Positions 36,346 through 45,416 are shown, numbered from the stretch's first letter. The stretch is DNA of 52,684 nucleotides from Ruminococcus sp. (GCA_023663085.1 JAMPIB010000021.1:1-52684); one strand, 5' to 3'. Notes: generated by a model from the letters alone, not told the origin. A program made the numbers and translations.

Positions 36346-36849
36346 CTAAAAACTACTCAATTTGTCACTCCCGTCATCTACCGTATTTTCAATGGATCTG
36401 ATCACAACATAATAGCCATAGTCCGCACTGACTGCAACATAAACACGCTCCCCGGCCTTATGTCCCAGAAGCGCGCTGCCAAGCGGAGATTCCGTACTGA
36501 TCAGCCCCTTTAACGAATTGCCGCGGACGGTCGTCACCAGCTTATATCTCTCCGTAGTCCCGTCCTCTTCAAAATAAAGTTCTACCGTGTTATTCATCCC
36601 TACTTCGTCTTCCGCAGATTCATCGGAAACAATGACCGCTGTTTTTATCATCCTTTCCAAATAGCGGATGCGGCTTTCGTTCTGGTTTTTCACCTTCTTG
36701 GCCGCATGGTACTCAAAATTCTCACTTAAGTCCCCCTGCGCTCTCGCCTCTTTTACATCTTCCAAAGCAGCTTTACGCACGACCAGCTTGCGATACTCTA
36801 TCTCTTCCCGCATTTTTTCAATATCTTTCTGTGTTAATTCATTGTGCAT
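36346..36849 (-). CDS. greA: GreA-family transcript cleavage factor
   Basis: 167 aa. The N-terminal coiled coil carries the acidic tip (RAQGDLSENFEYHAAK, near residues 37-52) that enters the RNA polymerase channel and activates cleavage of backtracked RNA. The C-terminal FKBP-like domain ends with SPLGSALLGHKAGERVYV. The family signature normally has AEY where this protein has FEY. GGAGG precedes the ATG. It may be a paralogue rather than the main greA of the genome. Confidence 0.8.
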   Translation of the reverse strand: MHNELTQKDIEKMREEIEYRKLVVRKAALEDVKEARAQGDLSENFEYHAAKKVKNQNESRIRYLERMIKTAVIVSDESAEDEVGMNNTVELYFEEDGTTERYKLVTTVRGNSLKGLISTESPLGSALLGHKAGERVYVAVSADYGYYVVIRSIENTVDDGSDKLSSF

Positions 36850-36896
36850 GGATATCCTCCATTCTTAGTCTTTTTCTCCTGCCCGTCCGGAATATT

Positions 36897-37085
36897 TTAA
36901 ATCGTCCTTTCCATTTCTTTCTCATAATCCTCCCATATATAGACCATATATCGGAGCATCTGCATACTTACATTGTAATCCACTTTTGTCTTATGTTCAA
37001 TAAGGGAAATGAAGAAAAGTGTATCTTTTTCAGATATTTTTACACGTTTTACCGTATCCGCATTTCTCTCTTTCCTCCCGCTCAC
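36897..37085 (-). pseudogene. Remnant of Rpn-family nuclease
   Basis: 62 aa. The middle part (LFFISLIEHKTKVDYNVSMQMLRYMVYIWEDY) resembles the core of Rpn recombination-promoting nucleases, with the E-x-K of the PD-(D/E)XK site (EHK). Both the N-terminal ~50 residues and the long C-terminal part are missing, so it is most likely a decayed fragment. It sits in the 270-bp gap between the ABC transporter and the GreA gene. Confidence 0.55.
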
Positions 37086-37120
37086 AATCTCATACTTAGG
37101 AACTGTTCCTTACCCCTGCG

Positions 37121-38953
37121 TCAATTTCCTTCCACATCTTTCCCTTCATAATACTGCGCCTGTGCCTGCCACAACTCATAATATTTTCCGTTCTTCTCCG
37201 CCAACAGCTGCTCATGACTTCCTCGTTGCACGAGCCGCCCTTTGTCAAAGACCGCAATATCGTCGCAGAAACGGCAGGAAGAAAGCCTGTGACTGATATA
37301 AACGGCTGTTTTATTCTCTATGATCTCGTTAAATCTGCTGTAAACATCATATTCGGCGATCGGGTCGAGCGCCGCCGTCGGTTCGTCTAAAATGATAAAC
37401 GGCGCGTCTTTATAGAGCGCTCTGGCCAGTGCGATCTTCTGCGCCTCACCGCCTGAAATTTCGACACCGTCCGTGTCAAAATGATGATACAAAAAAGTAT
37501 GTGCTCCTTCCGGCATCTCCAAAAGCCGCTCTCCGAATCCAGCTTTGACAAGGCAGGCATTTACCCTGTTTTCATCATATGTTAAGGACGCCGCCACATT
37601 CTCCGCAATGGAAAAAGAAAATATCTTAAAATCCTGAAAAACCACCGAGAAGATCGACTGGTATTCCTCGTAATCATATTTTTTGATATTGATGCCGTTT
37701 AACAGGATCTCTCCCTCGTCAGGGTCATACAGACGGCATAACAATTTGATAAATGTTGTTTTCCCGCTCCCGTTCCTGCCTACGACGGCCAGCCGCCCGC
37801 CTTTTTTGAAACGGAAAGAGAAATTCCATAACGCATACTGTTCAGACCCCGGATACCGGAAACTGACATTGCGAAATTCCACTTCATAATCATTATCCCG
37901 CTCCTCACAGAAAAAACGTTTTTCCACAGGCAGACTGCCCTTATATAAAACACTCTCCACGTTCTGATAATCCAGCATGGACTGCTGGCGTCTGGCAGAA
38001 ACCGCAAACTCCGATACTGTCGAACAGGCCGTTAATAACGAGGTGCTGAAACGATAGATCGTAGCCGCATATTTTAACACAAGACCAATGGTCAGCGCCC
38101 CCGATACCGCGCGGAACACCACGAACAGATAAGCAAGCGTCTGCAGCAGGCCCATTGAAAATCCATTCATAAACCCGCTCCGGCATCCATCGCTCGTAAG
38201 TTCCTTCATCCATATATTGATCTGACCATCGTTTTTTCCAAGATAATCCTCTATCAGTCTCTGTGCCCTATATGTCCGGATATCCTTACCTTCTCTGTAT
38301 TCCGCCCGTCTGGTAAGAAAATATTCTTCATAGGTACGCATCTGTGCCGCCTGATCCATCACTTTGTTGATACTCTTCTGCTTCCCAGATAAGTAGCGGG
38401 TCGAAAAAACAATTGTTCCCACAAAAGCGAATATCAGCAGCAGCACAAAAGGTTCGCTAAATATATTACTTTCCAGCAAAAGCGGCGTCATGATGCCGAT
38501 GGAAATCCCTAATCCCGCTATACTGCTTATGACCTGATGAAAATCCCATATGACCGAATAAAACCCCGAACCCCAGTTATGGTCGCTGTGTATGCGCGTG
38601 CGAATCTCATTGACACGCGGACTCTCCAATAATTCATAGTCCATATCTAACGTCCGTCTGCCTAACTGCATTTCAAATTTCTGCGAACAACTATAAGCAT
38701 GGAGTGCAAAAATCTTTTCCAGGTAACTGTCTAAAACTGTCAGCGCAAAAACAAGCGCCACCGCTATAAACGCCGTATAAAAAAGCGTCCTGCCGTCAGT
38801 CCCCCTTTGCAATCCATCCAGTATATACGCCGAAAGATAAATCCCTATAAAGGGGAGCGCTCCTTCTATGATGGCCCGCAATACCGATACGATACCGACC
38901 ACCCGGTCCAGCTGCCACATCATCTTCAGGGCGTCCGTAACATTTTTCTTCAT
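37121..38953 (-). CDS. ABC half-transporter (permease-ATPase), second of a pair
   Basis: 610 aa from the ATG at 38953, 10 bp after the stop of the first half-transporter. Six membrane segments (to ~320) precede an ATPase with Walker A GRNGSGKTT, signature SGGEAQK and Walker B IILDEPTAALD. It probably forms a heterodimer with the upstream gene and exports a peptide, lipid or drug. It is the last gene of the PepSY-LytTR-GHKL-ABC-ABC operon, so it is likely controlled by that two-component system. Confidence 0.88.
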   Translation of the reverse strand: MKKNVTDALKMMWQLDRVVGIVSVLRAIIEGALPFIGIYLSAYILDGLQRGTDGRTLFYTAFIAVALVFALTVLDSYLEKIFALHAYSCSQKFEMQLGRRTLDMDYELLESPRVNEIRTRIHSDHNWGSGFYSVIWDFHQVISSIAGLGISIGIMTPLLLESNIFSEPFVLLLIFAFVGTIVFSTRYLSGKQKSINKVMDQAAQMRTYEEYFLTRRAEYREGKDIRTYRAQRLIEDYLGKNDGQINIWMKELTSDGCRSGFMNGFSMGLLQTLAYLFVVFRAVSGALTIGLVLKYAATIYRFSTSLLTACSTVSEFAVSARRQQSMLDYQNVESVLYKGSLPVEKRFFCEERDNDYEVEFRNVSFRYPGSEQYALWNFSFRFKKGGRLAVVGRNGSGKTTFIKLLCRLYDPDEGEILLNGINIKKYDYEEYQSIFSVVFQDFKIFSFSIAENVAASLTYDENRVNACLVKAGFGERLLEMPEGAHTFLYHHFDTDGVEISGGEAQKIALARALYKDAPFIILDEPTAALDPIAEYDVYSRFNEIIENKTAVYISHRLSSCRFCDDIAVFDKGRLVQRGSHEQLLAEKNGKYYELWQAQAQYYEGKDVEGN

Positions 38954-38963
38954 CGCAGCCAAC

Positions 38964-40814
38964 CTAATCACCATACCTTTCTCTTCTTTCAGCCTGCGGC
39001 ATCTGTGCTTTGCCCGTCTGATAATACCTGCTCTGTATTTCATACATTTTAGCGTACTCTTTTCCGAGAGCCATCAGTTCCTCATGCGTACCGCTTTCAG
39101 CGATCCTGCCATCCTGTAAAAAGACGATACGGTCACAGAATCGTGTGCTCGCCAGACGGTGGGAAATATAGATAGCCGTCTTTCCCTGTGAAAACTGATG
39201 GAAATTCTCATAAGTTTCACTTTCCGCAATCGGGTCGAGCGCCGCCGTCGGTTCATCCAGAATCAGTATGGGGGCATCCTTATATAACGCTCTGGCCATC
39301 AGAAGCTTCTGCTGTTCGCCGCCGGAAAGCACGATACCATCTTCGACGACTTTCGTCATATGGGAATGGATTCCCTGCGGATATTCACAGATCTTATCAT
39401 AAAGACCGGACTGTTTCAGACAAGCGGCTGCCCTCTCCATATCCGCGTCCTGTTCAAACTGCATGGCTACATTCTCGGCCACACTGAAAGGCGGAATAAA
39501 AATATCCTGAAAGACCGCTGAAAACAACACGGGCAGATCGTCCCGCCGATACTCTCTGATATCCGTTCCGTTAATTAGGATCCGTCCGGCGTCGGGTCTG
39601 TAGAAACCGCAGAGCAGTTTTACCACACTGGTTTTTCCTGCGCCGTTTACACCCACCAGAGCGATTTTCTCTCCTTTGCCGATATGGAGGTTAAAGTCCA
39701 AGAGGATCGGCCCCGACTGCTCATCATAAGAAAACGTCACATGTTCAAAGTCTATCTCCATACCCTCACCCTGTGGTATAGTTTTTATTTCTTTTCCCGT
39801 TTTATCCGATTCTACATCCAGAAAAGCACGTAGATCATTCATCTGTAAATTGGCTTTGTGCATCTCGTTTATTTTATCAATGATATTGCCGACAAAATCA
39901 GAAAACCCGGTTACCGCTCCGAAATACAGTACGAAATCCCCTGTGCCGATCTTTCCTTGTGTCACGCTGTAGATCAGATACGCATAGGCTGCACCATCGC
40001 GGATAAGCAGCGTCGCCGCATTGACGCATCCCGCGCCGAAATAGCGGTTTCTGATCTTTGCTCTAAGCGCCATATAAACGTCCAATGTTTTATCCTGTAG
40101 ATCAAAAAACCAGTTTTTCATCCCATAGAGCCGGATATCTTTTCCATACTGCACATCTTCGGCCGTCCGCTCGATATAATCTATTTTAGTCCTGATGCCG
40201 GCCGCCTCATCCTGCTTTTCATATTGATAAGTCTGGGCGTTTTTTACCGCAAAATAATTGACCAGTGAAAGCGCGGCCAGCAGTACGATCACCGCAATAT
40301 TCAGGGTGGATATGATCGCCGAATACACAATGAAACCCGATACGTTGATAAAGATGGCAATTAGCGCCTCTATCATGACCGTGGACGCGGACGCATCTCC
40401 ATAGTCCGATACCGAGACGGCACGTATATACCGTCTTTGTCCTTCCACGCTTTCTATCTGGGAATAATCGCAGTACAGAGACTTCATATAGATCCGCCTG
40501 TAGTAATGACTGCGCATATCGTTTAACATGAGATATTTCCCCTTCTGCGCCATGGCGGCAAGCGCCATGCTAAGAGCCATGAGCAGTCCCAGACCGCCTA
40601 ATCTTACAACGATATCTAAAGTTTCCGTTCCTTCTACGGCCATTTCTACCGCCACTTTGGGAAAATAAATACCAAACACCGGACTGATCACCGAACATAC
40701 ACCCTGTATCAGAATCAATACAAATAGCGTCGGATGTATCTGTCTGATATCTTTTAACAAAAATATGATATTGCTGACCGTAGAGTATACGGCCGCCTTT
40801 TCTTTCTTTTTCAT
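38964..40814 (-). CDS. ABC half-transporter (permease-ATPase), first of a pair
   Basis: 616 aa. Membrane domain 1-~330, then an ATPase with Walker A GVNGAGKTS, signature LSGGEQQK and Walker B LILDEPTAALD. GAAAGGAG precedes the ATG. It is 139 bp downstream of the GHKL kinase and 10 bp upstream of its partner. The pairing of two unlike half-transporters resembles heterodimeric exporters next to quorum- or peptide-sensing systems. Confidence 0.88.
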   Translation of the reverse strand: MKKKEKAAVYSTVSNIIFLLKDIRQIHPTLFVLILIQGVCSVISPVFGIYFPKVAVEMAVEGTETLDIVVRLGGLGLLMALSMALAAMAQKGKYLMLNDMRSHYYRRIYMKSLYCDYSQIESVEGQRRYIRAVSVSDYGDASASTVMIEALIAIFINVSGFIVYSAIISTLNIAVIVLLAALSLVNYFAVKNAQTYQYEKQDEAAGIRTKIDYIERTAEDVQYGKDIRLYGMKNWFFDLQDKTLDVYMALRAKIRNRYFGAGCVNAATLLIRDGAAYAYLIYSVTQGKIGTGDFVLYFGAVTGFSDFVGNIIDKINEMHKANLQMNDLRAFLDVESDKTGKEIKTIPQGEGMEIDFEHVTFSYDEQSGPILLDFNLHIGKGEKIALVGVNGAGKTSVVKLLCGFYRPDAGRILINGTDIREYRRDDLPVLFSAVFQDIFIPPFSVAENVAMQFEQDADMERAAACLKQSGLYDKICEYPQGIHSHMTKVVEDGIVLSGGEQQKLLMARALYKDAPILILDEPTAALDPIAESETYENFHQFSQGKTAIYISHRLASTRFCDRIVFLQDGRIAESGTHEELMALGKEYAKMYEIQSRYYQTGKAQMPQAERRERYGD

Positions 40815-40953
40815 CCGTTTCTCCTTTCCTTACAGGTTAAACTGATTTTCTCATATTTTATTGGAATGTGTGATTTTCTGCACGAACGGCAGCCTCAGAA
40901 ACACGAATGGTATTTTCATAGAACGAAATCCTGAGAATCCTGAAACAATCATC

Positions 40954-41652
40954 CTAAAGCGGCAGCATGACTTCCGTAACGAACACGCCTTCCTCATTCT
41001 GGCGGTTTACATAACCATGATACTTATCTATGATCCTGTCGATACGCATCAGGCCGTATCCGTGATTCGCACTCCTTTTGGTGGACAGATATCTTTTCCC
41101 GTCTTTTCTGACTTCACCATAGGCGGAATTGGAAACGGATACATATAACTGCTGTTTCAAAACACCGATATAGACACGGATAAAACGACCTGTATCTTCC
41201 GGCTGTTTCTCGCAGGCCTCCATAGCGTTATCGAGCAGATTCCCGATCACAGCGCACAGATCCACCTCCGAAACGCTGAACGTCTCAGGAACGGCGGCCT
41301 TGACTTTGACCGGAAGATTCTTGGCTTTTATCAGAGAAAGTTTGCTGTTTAAAATAGCATCTACCATAACGTTTCCTGTCTTTACCACCGTATCTACCGT
41401 GGTCAGATCGGCATTGAGTTTATCCAGATATTCCTCCAGCTGCTCCAACGTTCCGCCGCCTTCTCCTGTCTCCCGCATCTGTGCGGTGAGCGCCTTCATG
41501 ACCTGGATATGATTATGATAATCATGACGCCAGCCACGCATCATCTTATATATATTCTGTACCTCATCACAGTGCTTCGTGATCAGTTCATTCTGGTAGG
41601 CCGCGATACGCTTGTCGATCGCTCTGCCAAATAAGAAAGAAAATGCTCCCAT
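40954..41652 (-). CDS. GHKL histidine kinase without sensor domain (AgrC-like)
   Basis: 232 aa. The phospho-accepting histidine is in RGWRHDYHNH (H43 and neighbours), and the GHKL ATPase has NLLDNAMEAC and HGYGLMRI. Unlike AgrC it has at most one short hydrophobic start (GAFSFLFGR) and no multi-pass sensor. The signal may therefore be supplied by a partner, for example the PepSY lipoprotein or the ABC exporter. It starts 15 bp after the LytTR gene. Confidence 0.88.
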   Translation of the reverse strand: MGAFSFLFGRAIDKRIAAYQNELITKHCDEVQNIYKMMRGWRHDYHNHIQVMKALTAQMRETGEGGGTLEQLEEYLDKLNADLTTVDTVVKTGNVMVDAILNSKLSLIKAKNLPVKVKAAVPETFSVSEVDLCAVIGNLLDNAMEACEKQPEDTGRFIRVYIGVLKQQLYVSVSNSAYGEVRKDGKRYLSTKRSANHGYGLMRIDRIIDKYHGYVNRQNEEGVFVTEVMLPL

Positions 41653-41667
41653 AACTGCTCCTTTTCC

Positions 41668-42378
41668 TTATACTTCCATAAAATAGCGGATAAACGCCTG
41701 ATTAACCATATCGTATCTCCTGCGGGATAACGGTATCACGCTGTCGTTATCCATGACGATCTCTGTTTTGGTGATTTTTTTCATATATTTTACGGCCGCA
41801 AGATAAGAGCGATGGCATCGCACGAAACCATCGCCCAAAAGTTCTTCTATTGTAGAAATCGTCTCGTTTATCCGGTAACTGTCTCTGATCGTGGTAACTA
41901 CGACCGCATGGGCAAACGCTTCCACACTCACAATTTCGCCAGGCGGAATACGCAGTGCCTCCCCATCGACATAAAATATCTGCACAGGCTCCACTTTTTG
42001 CAGATTGGCAACTGCCCTGTCCAGTACCGAGGACAGCTTTGCTTCTTCTATCGGTTTCATCAGATAATGCAGGGCTGACACCTCATATCCTTCCGCCATA
42101 AAATCCGGGTAAGCCGTAATAAAAAGAATCTGTATCGTGTCATTCTCCGCACGGATGTGTCTGGCCAGTTCCACGCCATCCATATCTCCCATCTCGATAT
42201 CCAATAACAGGATATCAAAATCTTTATCCTCCGCATAACGGAACAAAAAAACCTCTGCACTTTCAAAAGTGAAAATTTCCGCCGTGTTTTTCCCGACAAG
42301 CGCCCATTTTTTCACAAGAGAAGATAAAAAAGTAAGCTGCGCCGTCTCATCATCGCATATTGCAATCTTGTATTTCAT
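41668..42378 (-). CDS. LytTR-family response regulator
   Basis: 236 aa from the ATG at 42378. The receiver has D60 in LLLDIEMGDMDG. The C-terminal LytTR DNA-binding domain covers about 135-236 (IVSVEAFAHAVVV, CHRSYLAAVKYM). AgrA-type regulators of this class usually bind direct repeats upstream of peptide or bacteriocin genes. AAAGGA lies about 12 nt before the ATG. It is followed by its kinase and the exporter pair. Confidence 0.9.
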   Translation of the reverse strand: MKYKIAICDDETAQLTFLSSLVKKWALVGKNTAEIFTFESAEVFLFRYAEDKDFDILLLDIEMGDMDGVELARHIRAENDTIQILFITAYPDFMAEGYEVSALHYLMKPIEEAKLSSVLDRAVANLQKVEPVQIFYVDGEALRIPPGEIVSVEAFAHAVVVTTIRDSYRINETISTIEELLGDGFVRCHRSYLAAVKYMKKITKTEIVMDNDSVIPLSRRRYDMVNQAFIRYFMEV

Positions 42379-42440
42379 ATTGATACTATGTCCTTTTCTC
42401 AACATGCCAGCCGTAACAGGCATCCCAGACCATATTCCGG

Positions 42441-43670
42441 TCAATCCACATCTATCTCTGTTTCCAGTATCGTTCCGGCAGCCGCATCAATCGTATAGCT
42501 GTATTCTTTTTGGCCGACGTAAAATTCAATCTCATATTCGACAATGCCATCATCAAAATCCGTTTCGGCTTTGGAGAACTTTACCTCACCTGCACTGAAT
42601 CCGGCATGATCGAGCGCAATCTGCTTTGCTTCTTCTATGGTAATTCCATCCTGAACCTGTATAACATTCGTTCTATCAATTTCTTCCTTCGACATACTCA
42701 AAACAGAACCATCTTTAGCATTGATCTCATATTCATACTTGGTTGTATCCGTAACAAACTCAATCTCGTATTCAGCGACTCCATCATCATAATCTAATTT
42801 CTCTTTCAAAAAAGTCACATCAGCCGCTACCAGCCAAGCATTGTCAAGTGCCACACTTTTGGCCTCTTCCAGAGTGATATACTCGGTTACGGCCGCATTC
42901 GGTCTCTGTGAGGATGTCACACTCCCAGTCTCTCCTGCTGTCTGACCGCCCATCGGCGTTTCTGCCGCTCCTGCCGCAGACTGGCCGCCTGGGAAACTTC
43001 CTACCCATATGGATTGCAGAATCTCTTCAAACTGCGGCTGTATGCTCTCCCATACGGATAATTCTGGAGAAGCCGAAATCAGATACGTGCCTCCACTTGC
43101 ATCAGTATACGGATTCTGTAACGTAATTGAAAGCCAGAGCGTATCTTCTATTTCTTCCGTATAACGATGTCCGCTCAGTCCGTTTGACAGAGTAAATTCT
43201 TCTATTGTCACCCCCGTGCCGCAAATGCCGAAAGAGGTTTCATATGACAGTTCAAAAACCGTATCCGCGTTATTTTCTGGCCAGAAAGTGATCTCACATA
43301 ACCTCATGCCATCTTCTTTTTCAAACTCTTCTTTCGTCTTAATATGGCAATCCCAATCAGTCGGGATAGCGACAGACATATACAGATCATCCTGACTGTA
43401 GACTGCGTTTTTATTCCCCGAAAGTGCCGCCTGCGGACTCTCCGCAGCATCCTGTCCATTCTCTGCGGTATTTGCGGTATTATTTCCCGCCTCGTTTTCC
43501 CGACCGCCATCCGGCGTCTCCTGCACTCCTGCCGGCGTATCTGTTTGTTCTGTATCAGTAGTCTGCGGCATTTCCTGTATGTTTTCCGGCGCATGGCCGC
43601 CGCACCCCGTAAGTCCCAGAAGCGCGGATAAACCTAAAGCATATATTCCATATTTGTTTAACTTTTTCAT
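42441..43670 (-). CDS. Lipoprotein with two PepSY domains
   Basis: 409 aa. Lipobox LTG-C23, then a low-complexity E/N/Q/T/A-rich linker (to ~100), a globular domain (100-235, with SVAIPTDWDC), a second Gly/Ala/Thr linker, and two PepSY repeats. Each PepSY has ITxEEAKxIALDxA, a KxxxDxDDGxxEYEIEF strand and a Y-E/S-Y-x-IDAxxG end (about 270-335 and 345-407). PepSY domains are thought to inhibit proteases or bind peptides outside the cell. As first gene of the operon it may sense the exported or incoming peptide. GGAGG is 6 nt before the ATG. Confidence 0.88.
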   Translation of the reverse strand: MKKLNKYGIYALGLSALLGLTGCGGHAPENIQEMPQTTDTEQTDTPAGVQETPDGGRENEAGNNTANTAENGQDAAESPQAALSGNKNAVYSQDDLYMSVAIPTDWDCHIKTKEEFEKEDGMRLCEITFWPENNADTVFELSYETSFGICGTGVTIEEFTLSNGLSGHRYTEEIEDTLWLSITLQNPYTDASGGTYLISASPELSVWESIQPQFEEILQSIWVGSFPGGQSAAGAAETPMGGQTAGETGSVTSSQRPNAAVTEYITLEEAKSVALDNAWLVAADVTFLKEKLDYDDGVAEYEIEFVTDTTKYEYEINAKDGSVLSMSKEEIDRTNVIQVQDGITIEEAKQIALDHAGFSAGEVKFSKAETDFDDGIVEYEIEFYVGQKEYSYTIDAAAGTILETEIDVD

Positions 43671-43693
43671 GGCAATCCTCCATTTTTACACAC

Positions 43694-43723
43694 ATAATAT
43701 CATAAAGTGCAAAGTCTTAACAA
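43694..43723 (-). promoter_or_regulatory. Promoter of the PepSY-LytTR-ABC operon
   Basis: On the minus strand, -35 TTGTTA (43723-43718), an 18-nt spacer and -10 TATTAT (43699-43694) preceded by TGA (extended -10). Confidence 0.6.
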
Positions 43724-43740
43724 TCAAAGACTTTACACTT
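43705..43740. repeat. 13-bp dyad over the operon promoter
   Basis: AAGTGCAAAGTCTT and AAGACTTTACACTT are inverted around 43718-43727, with one mismatch. The dyad overlaps the -35 box and spacer. It may be a regulator site or the terminator stem of the upstream coiled-coil gene, though no T run follows. Confidence 0.55.
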
Positions 43741-43768
43741 CATTTTACATCATATACCTATCCGGTTG

Positions 43769-44479
43769 TCATGCTTTCAATTTATCTTTTTCCAGCCACC
43801 TTCTGTTTTCTGTACTTGTCCCCCAAGCCTCCAATGCAAGCTCGTAAGTCACAATAACTTTGTTCTTTGTTTCTCTGACTTCTTTTTTCAATTCTAACTG
43901 ATTAGATTTCACCGCAGATACCTCTGACTCAAGTTTATCAAGCCGGACAATTATCATTTGGAGTTTAACGTCCGTCTTATCAAGGTGCTCCTCAATCGTT
44001 TGCAACCTGGCATCTGTCTTATCAAGATGCTCCTCGATTGTTTGCAGTCTGACGTCCGTCTTGTCAAGGTGCTCCTCAATCGTCTGCAATCTGACGTCCG
44101 TCTTATCAAGATGCTCCTCGATTGTTTGCAGCCTGACGTCCGTCTTATCAAGGTGCTCCTCAATCGTTTGCAGTCTGATGTCCGTCTTGTCAAGACAATC
44201 CTCAATTGTTTGCAGTCTGGCATCCGTCTTATCAAGATGCTCCTCAATCGTTTGCAGTCTGGTTTCCGTCTTATCAAGACGTTCTTCGATTGTTTGCAGT
44301 CTGACGTCCGTCTTATCAAGGTGCTCCTCAATCGTTTGCAGTCTGATGTCCGTCTTGTCAAGACAATCCTCAATTGTTTGCAGTCTGGTTTCCGTCTTAT
44401 CAAGACGTACACTGATTGGTTGCAGTCTGCTATCCAGCAAATATGCTATAGCCTGCAGATCATCATTTGTTAATGCCAT
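43769..44479 (-). CDS. Tandem-repeat coiled-coil protein
   Basis: 236 aa. After a short N-terminal segment (MALTNDDLQAIAYLLD) there are ten near-identical 14-residue units RLQTIEEHLDKTDV (residues 32-171), then a less regular heptad region (to ~210) and a helical tail ending NRRWLEKDKLKA. Each unit is two heptads, so one long rod-like coiled coil is expected. No signal peptide or membrane segment is present. Start and tail resemble small Lachnospiraceae coiled-coil proteins of unknown function. GAGGAGGAG precedes the ATG and a strong promoter lies at 44525-44553. Confidence 0.75.
   Translation of the reverse strand: MALTNDDLQAIAYLLDSRLQPISVRLDKTETRLQTIEDCLDKTDIRLQTIEEHLDKTDVRLQTIEERLDKTETRLQTIEEHLDKTDARLQTIEDCLDKTDIRLQTIEEHLDKTDVRLQTIEEHLDKTDVRLQTIEEHLDKTDVRLQTIEEHLDKTDARLQTIEEHLDKTDVKLQMIIVRLDKLESEVSAVKSNQLELKKEVRETKNKVIVTYELALEAWGTSTENRRWLEKDKLKA
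43967..44386 (-). repeat. Ten 42-bp tandem repeats
   Basis: Each 42-bp unit encodes RLQTIExxLDKTxx. Several units are identical or nearly so at DNA level. A block of units also recurs in the same order (ET, DCLDKTDI, EHLDKTDV), showing recent unequal crossing-over or slippage. Because 42 is a multiple of three, copy changes keep the frame. Confidence 0.9.
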
Positions 44480-44524
44480 ATTACCATCTCCTCCTCTATG
44501 GCATCCAACTCTCCGAGTGAGTAC

Positions 44525-44553
44525 AGTATATCACAATCCAAGTGCATTGTCTA
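44525..44553 (-). promoter_or_regulatory. Promoter of the tandem-repeat gene
   Basis: On the minus strand, -35 TAGACA (44553-44548), a 17-nt spacer and -10 TATACT (44530-44525). Confidence 0.65.
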
Positions 44554-44554
44554 T

Positions 44555-45226
44555 TTAATTATCCAGACATAACGCCAGCACCTTTCCCACGATCTTTTCA
44601 CTGACCGGCATACAAAGTCCCGCCGTCGGACCGACCAGACAGGCGCAGATAATCGTCCCGACTCCGAAGATACCGCCCATAAAAAAGCCGATAACGACAA
44701 ACGAAACATCCACGATCACACGCATAATGCTGAATCTTACATGTGACTTGTCGCTGATCACAAGCGCCACCAGATCGTTCGGCCCCGTCCCCGCATCAGA
44801 TTTGATAACGATAGTCATGCCAAACGCCAGAATGATACAGCCTGCGGCCAGCACCGGTATCTTAAACCAGATACTCCTTTCTCCTGCAAACAGAAATCCC
44901 AGTATATAAGTAAAAAAGTCTATGATCGGCCCGCCACAGATCATACAGAGTATCGTTCCGATCTTGATATAACTCTTATCGACGGCCAGCAGGACCAGAA
45001 TGATGAGAAAACATATGGCAATATGCGTATAACCGTGCGTCAATTTCTCCCATCCCGTCCATCCGGCAAGTGTCCTGAACACCCCCTGTACCAATACGTT
45101 AAACGGGTCTGCCCCCAGATCCGCCAGTAAAAATAACGTCACTCCCAGATGCGCGATTGTAAGCCCGATGAGCAAAATAACGACCCGCACTATCATTTCT
45201 TTCATGCTTCTTTTCATAATACCCAT
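44555..45226 (-). CDS. YczE-family membrane protein
   Basis: 223 aa, about five to six membrane segments. Family-typical parts are LADLGADPFNVLVQG near residue 34 and KSDAGTGPNDLVALV near 143, with VGTIICACLVGPTAGL near the end. YczE-type proteins are of unknown transport function; one in Bacillus is linked to surfactin production. It is divergent from the van cluster, with both promoters packed into 70 bp. Confidence 0.8.
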   Translation of the reverse strand: MGIMKRSMKEMIVRVVILLIGLTIAHLGVTLFLLADLGADPFNVLVQGVFRTLAGWTGWEKLTHGYTHIAICFLIILVLLAVDKSYIKIGTILCMICGGPIIDFFTYILGFLFAGERSIWFKIPVLAAGCIILAFGMTIVIKSDAGTGPNDLVALVISDKSHVRFSIMRVIVDVSFVVIGFFMGGIFGVGTIICACLVGPTAGLCMPVSEKIVGKVLALCLDN

Positions 45227-45279
45227 ACCTTTCTTTCCCCTCTGTCGGCCTGCCCTGATGCTTCGCGGCCGCTTACTTT

Positions 45280-45308
45280 ATTATATCAGTCCGCCCGCTA
45301 TCCGCCAA
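45280..45308 (-). promoter_or_regulatory. Promoter of the YczE-family gene
   Basis: On the minus strand, -35 TTGGCG (45308-45303), a 17-nt spacer and -10 TATAAT (45285-45280). It is back-to-back with the vanR promoter, with 11 bp between the two -35 boxes. Confidence 0.6.
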
Positions 45309-45319
45309 CCAAAAAAAGA

Positions 45320-45348
45320 TTGCATTTTCTCATAAAGCACACTATACT
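45320..45348 (+). promoter_or_regulatory. Promoter of vanRS
   Basis: -35 TTGCAT (45320-45325), a 17-nt spacer and -10 TATACT (45343-45348). A TCGTAAAGAAA sequence at 45357-45367, near the start site, resembles one half of the repeats found before vanW and may be a VanR half-site. Confidence 0.7.
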
Positions 45349-45416
45349 ATAGCCAATCGTAAAGAAAGGCCGGATACAGATTTGAGATTGCGCAAAGCGG
45401 AATTATGGAGGTTAGT

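Noticed and set aside
43967-44386. CRISPR array
   Set aside because: The units are contiguous with no unique spacers and encode regular heptads.
43954-44558. Antisense and alternate-frame ORFs over the 42-bp repeats
   Set aside because: A 42-bp period keeps all frames open. Only the minus-strand frame has a promoter, ribosome site and a sensible coiled-coil heptad pattern.
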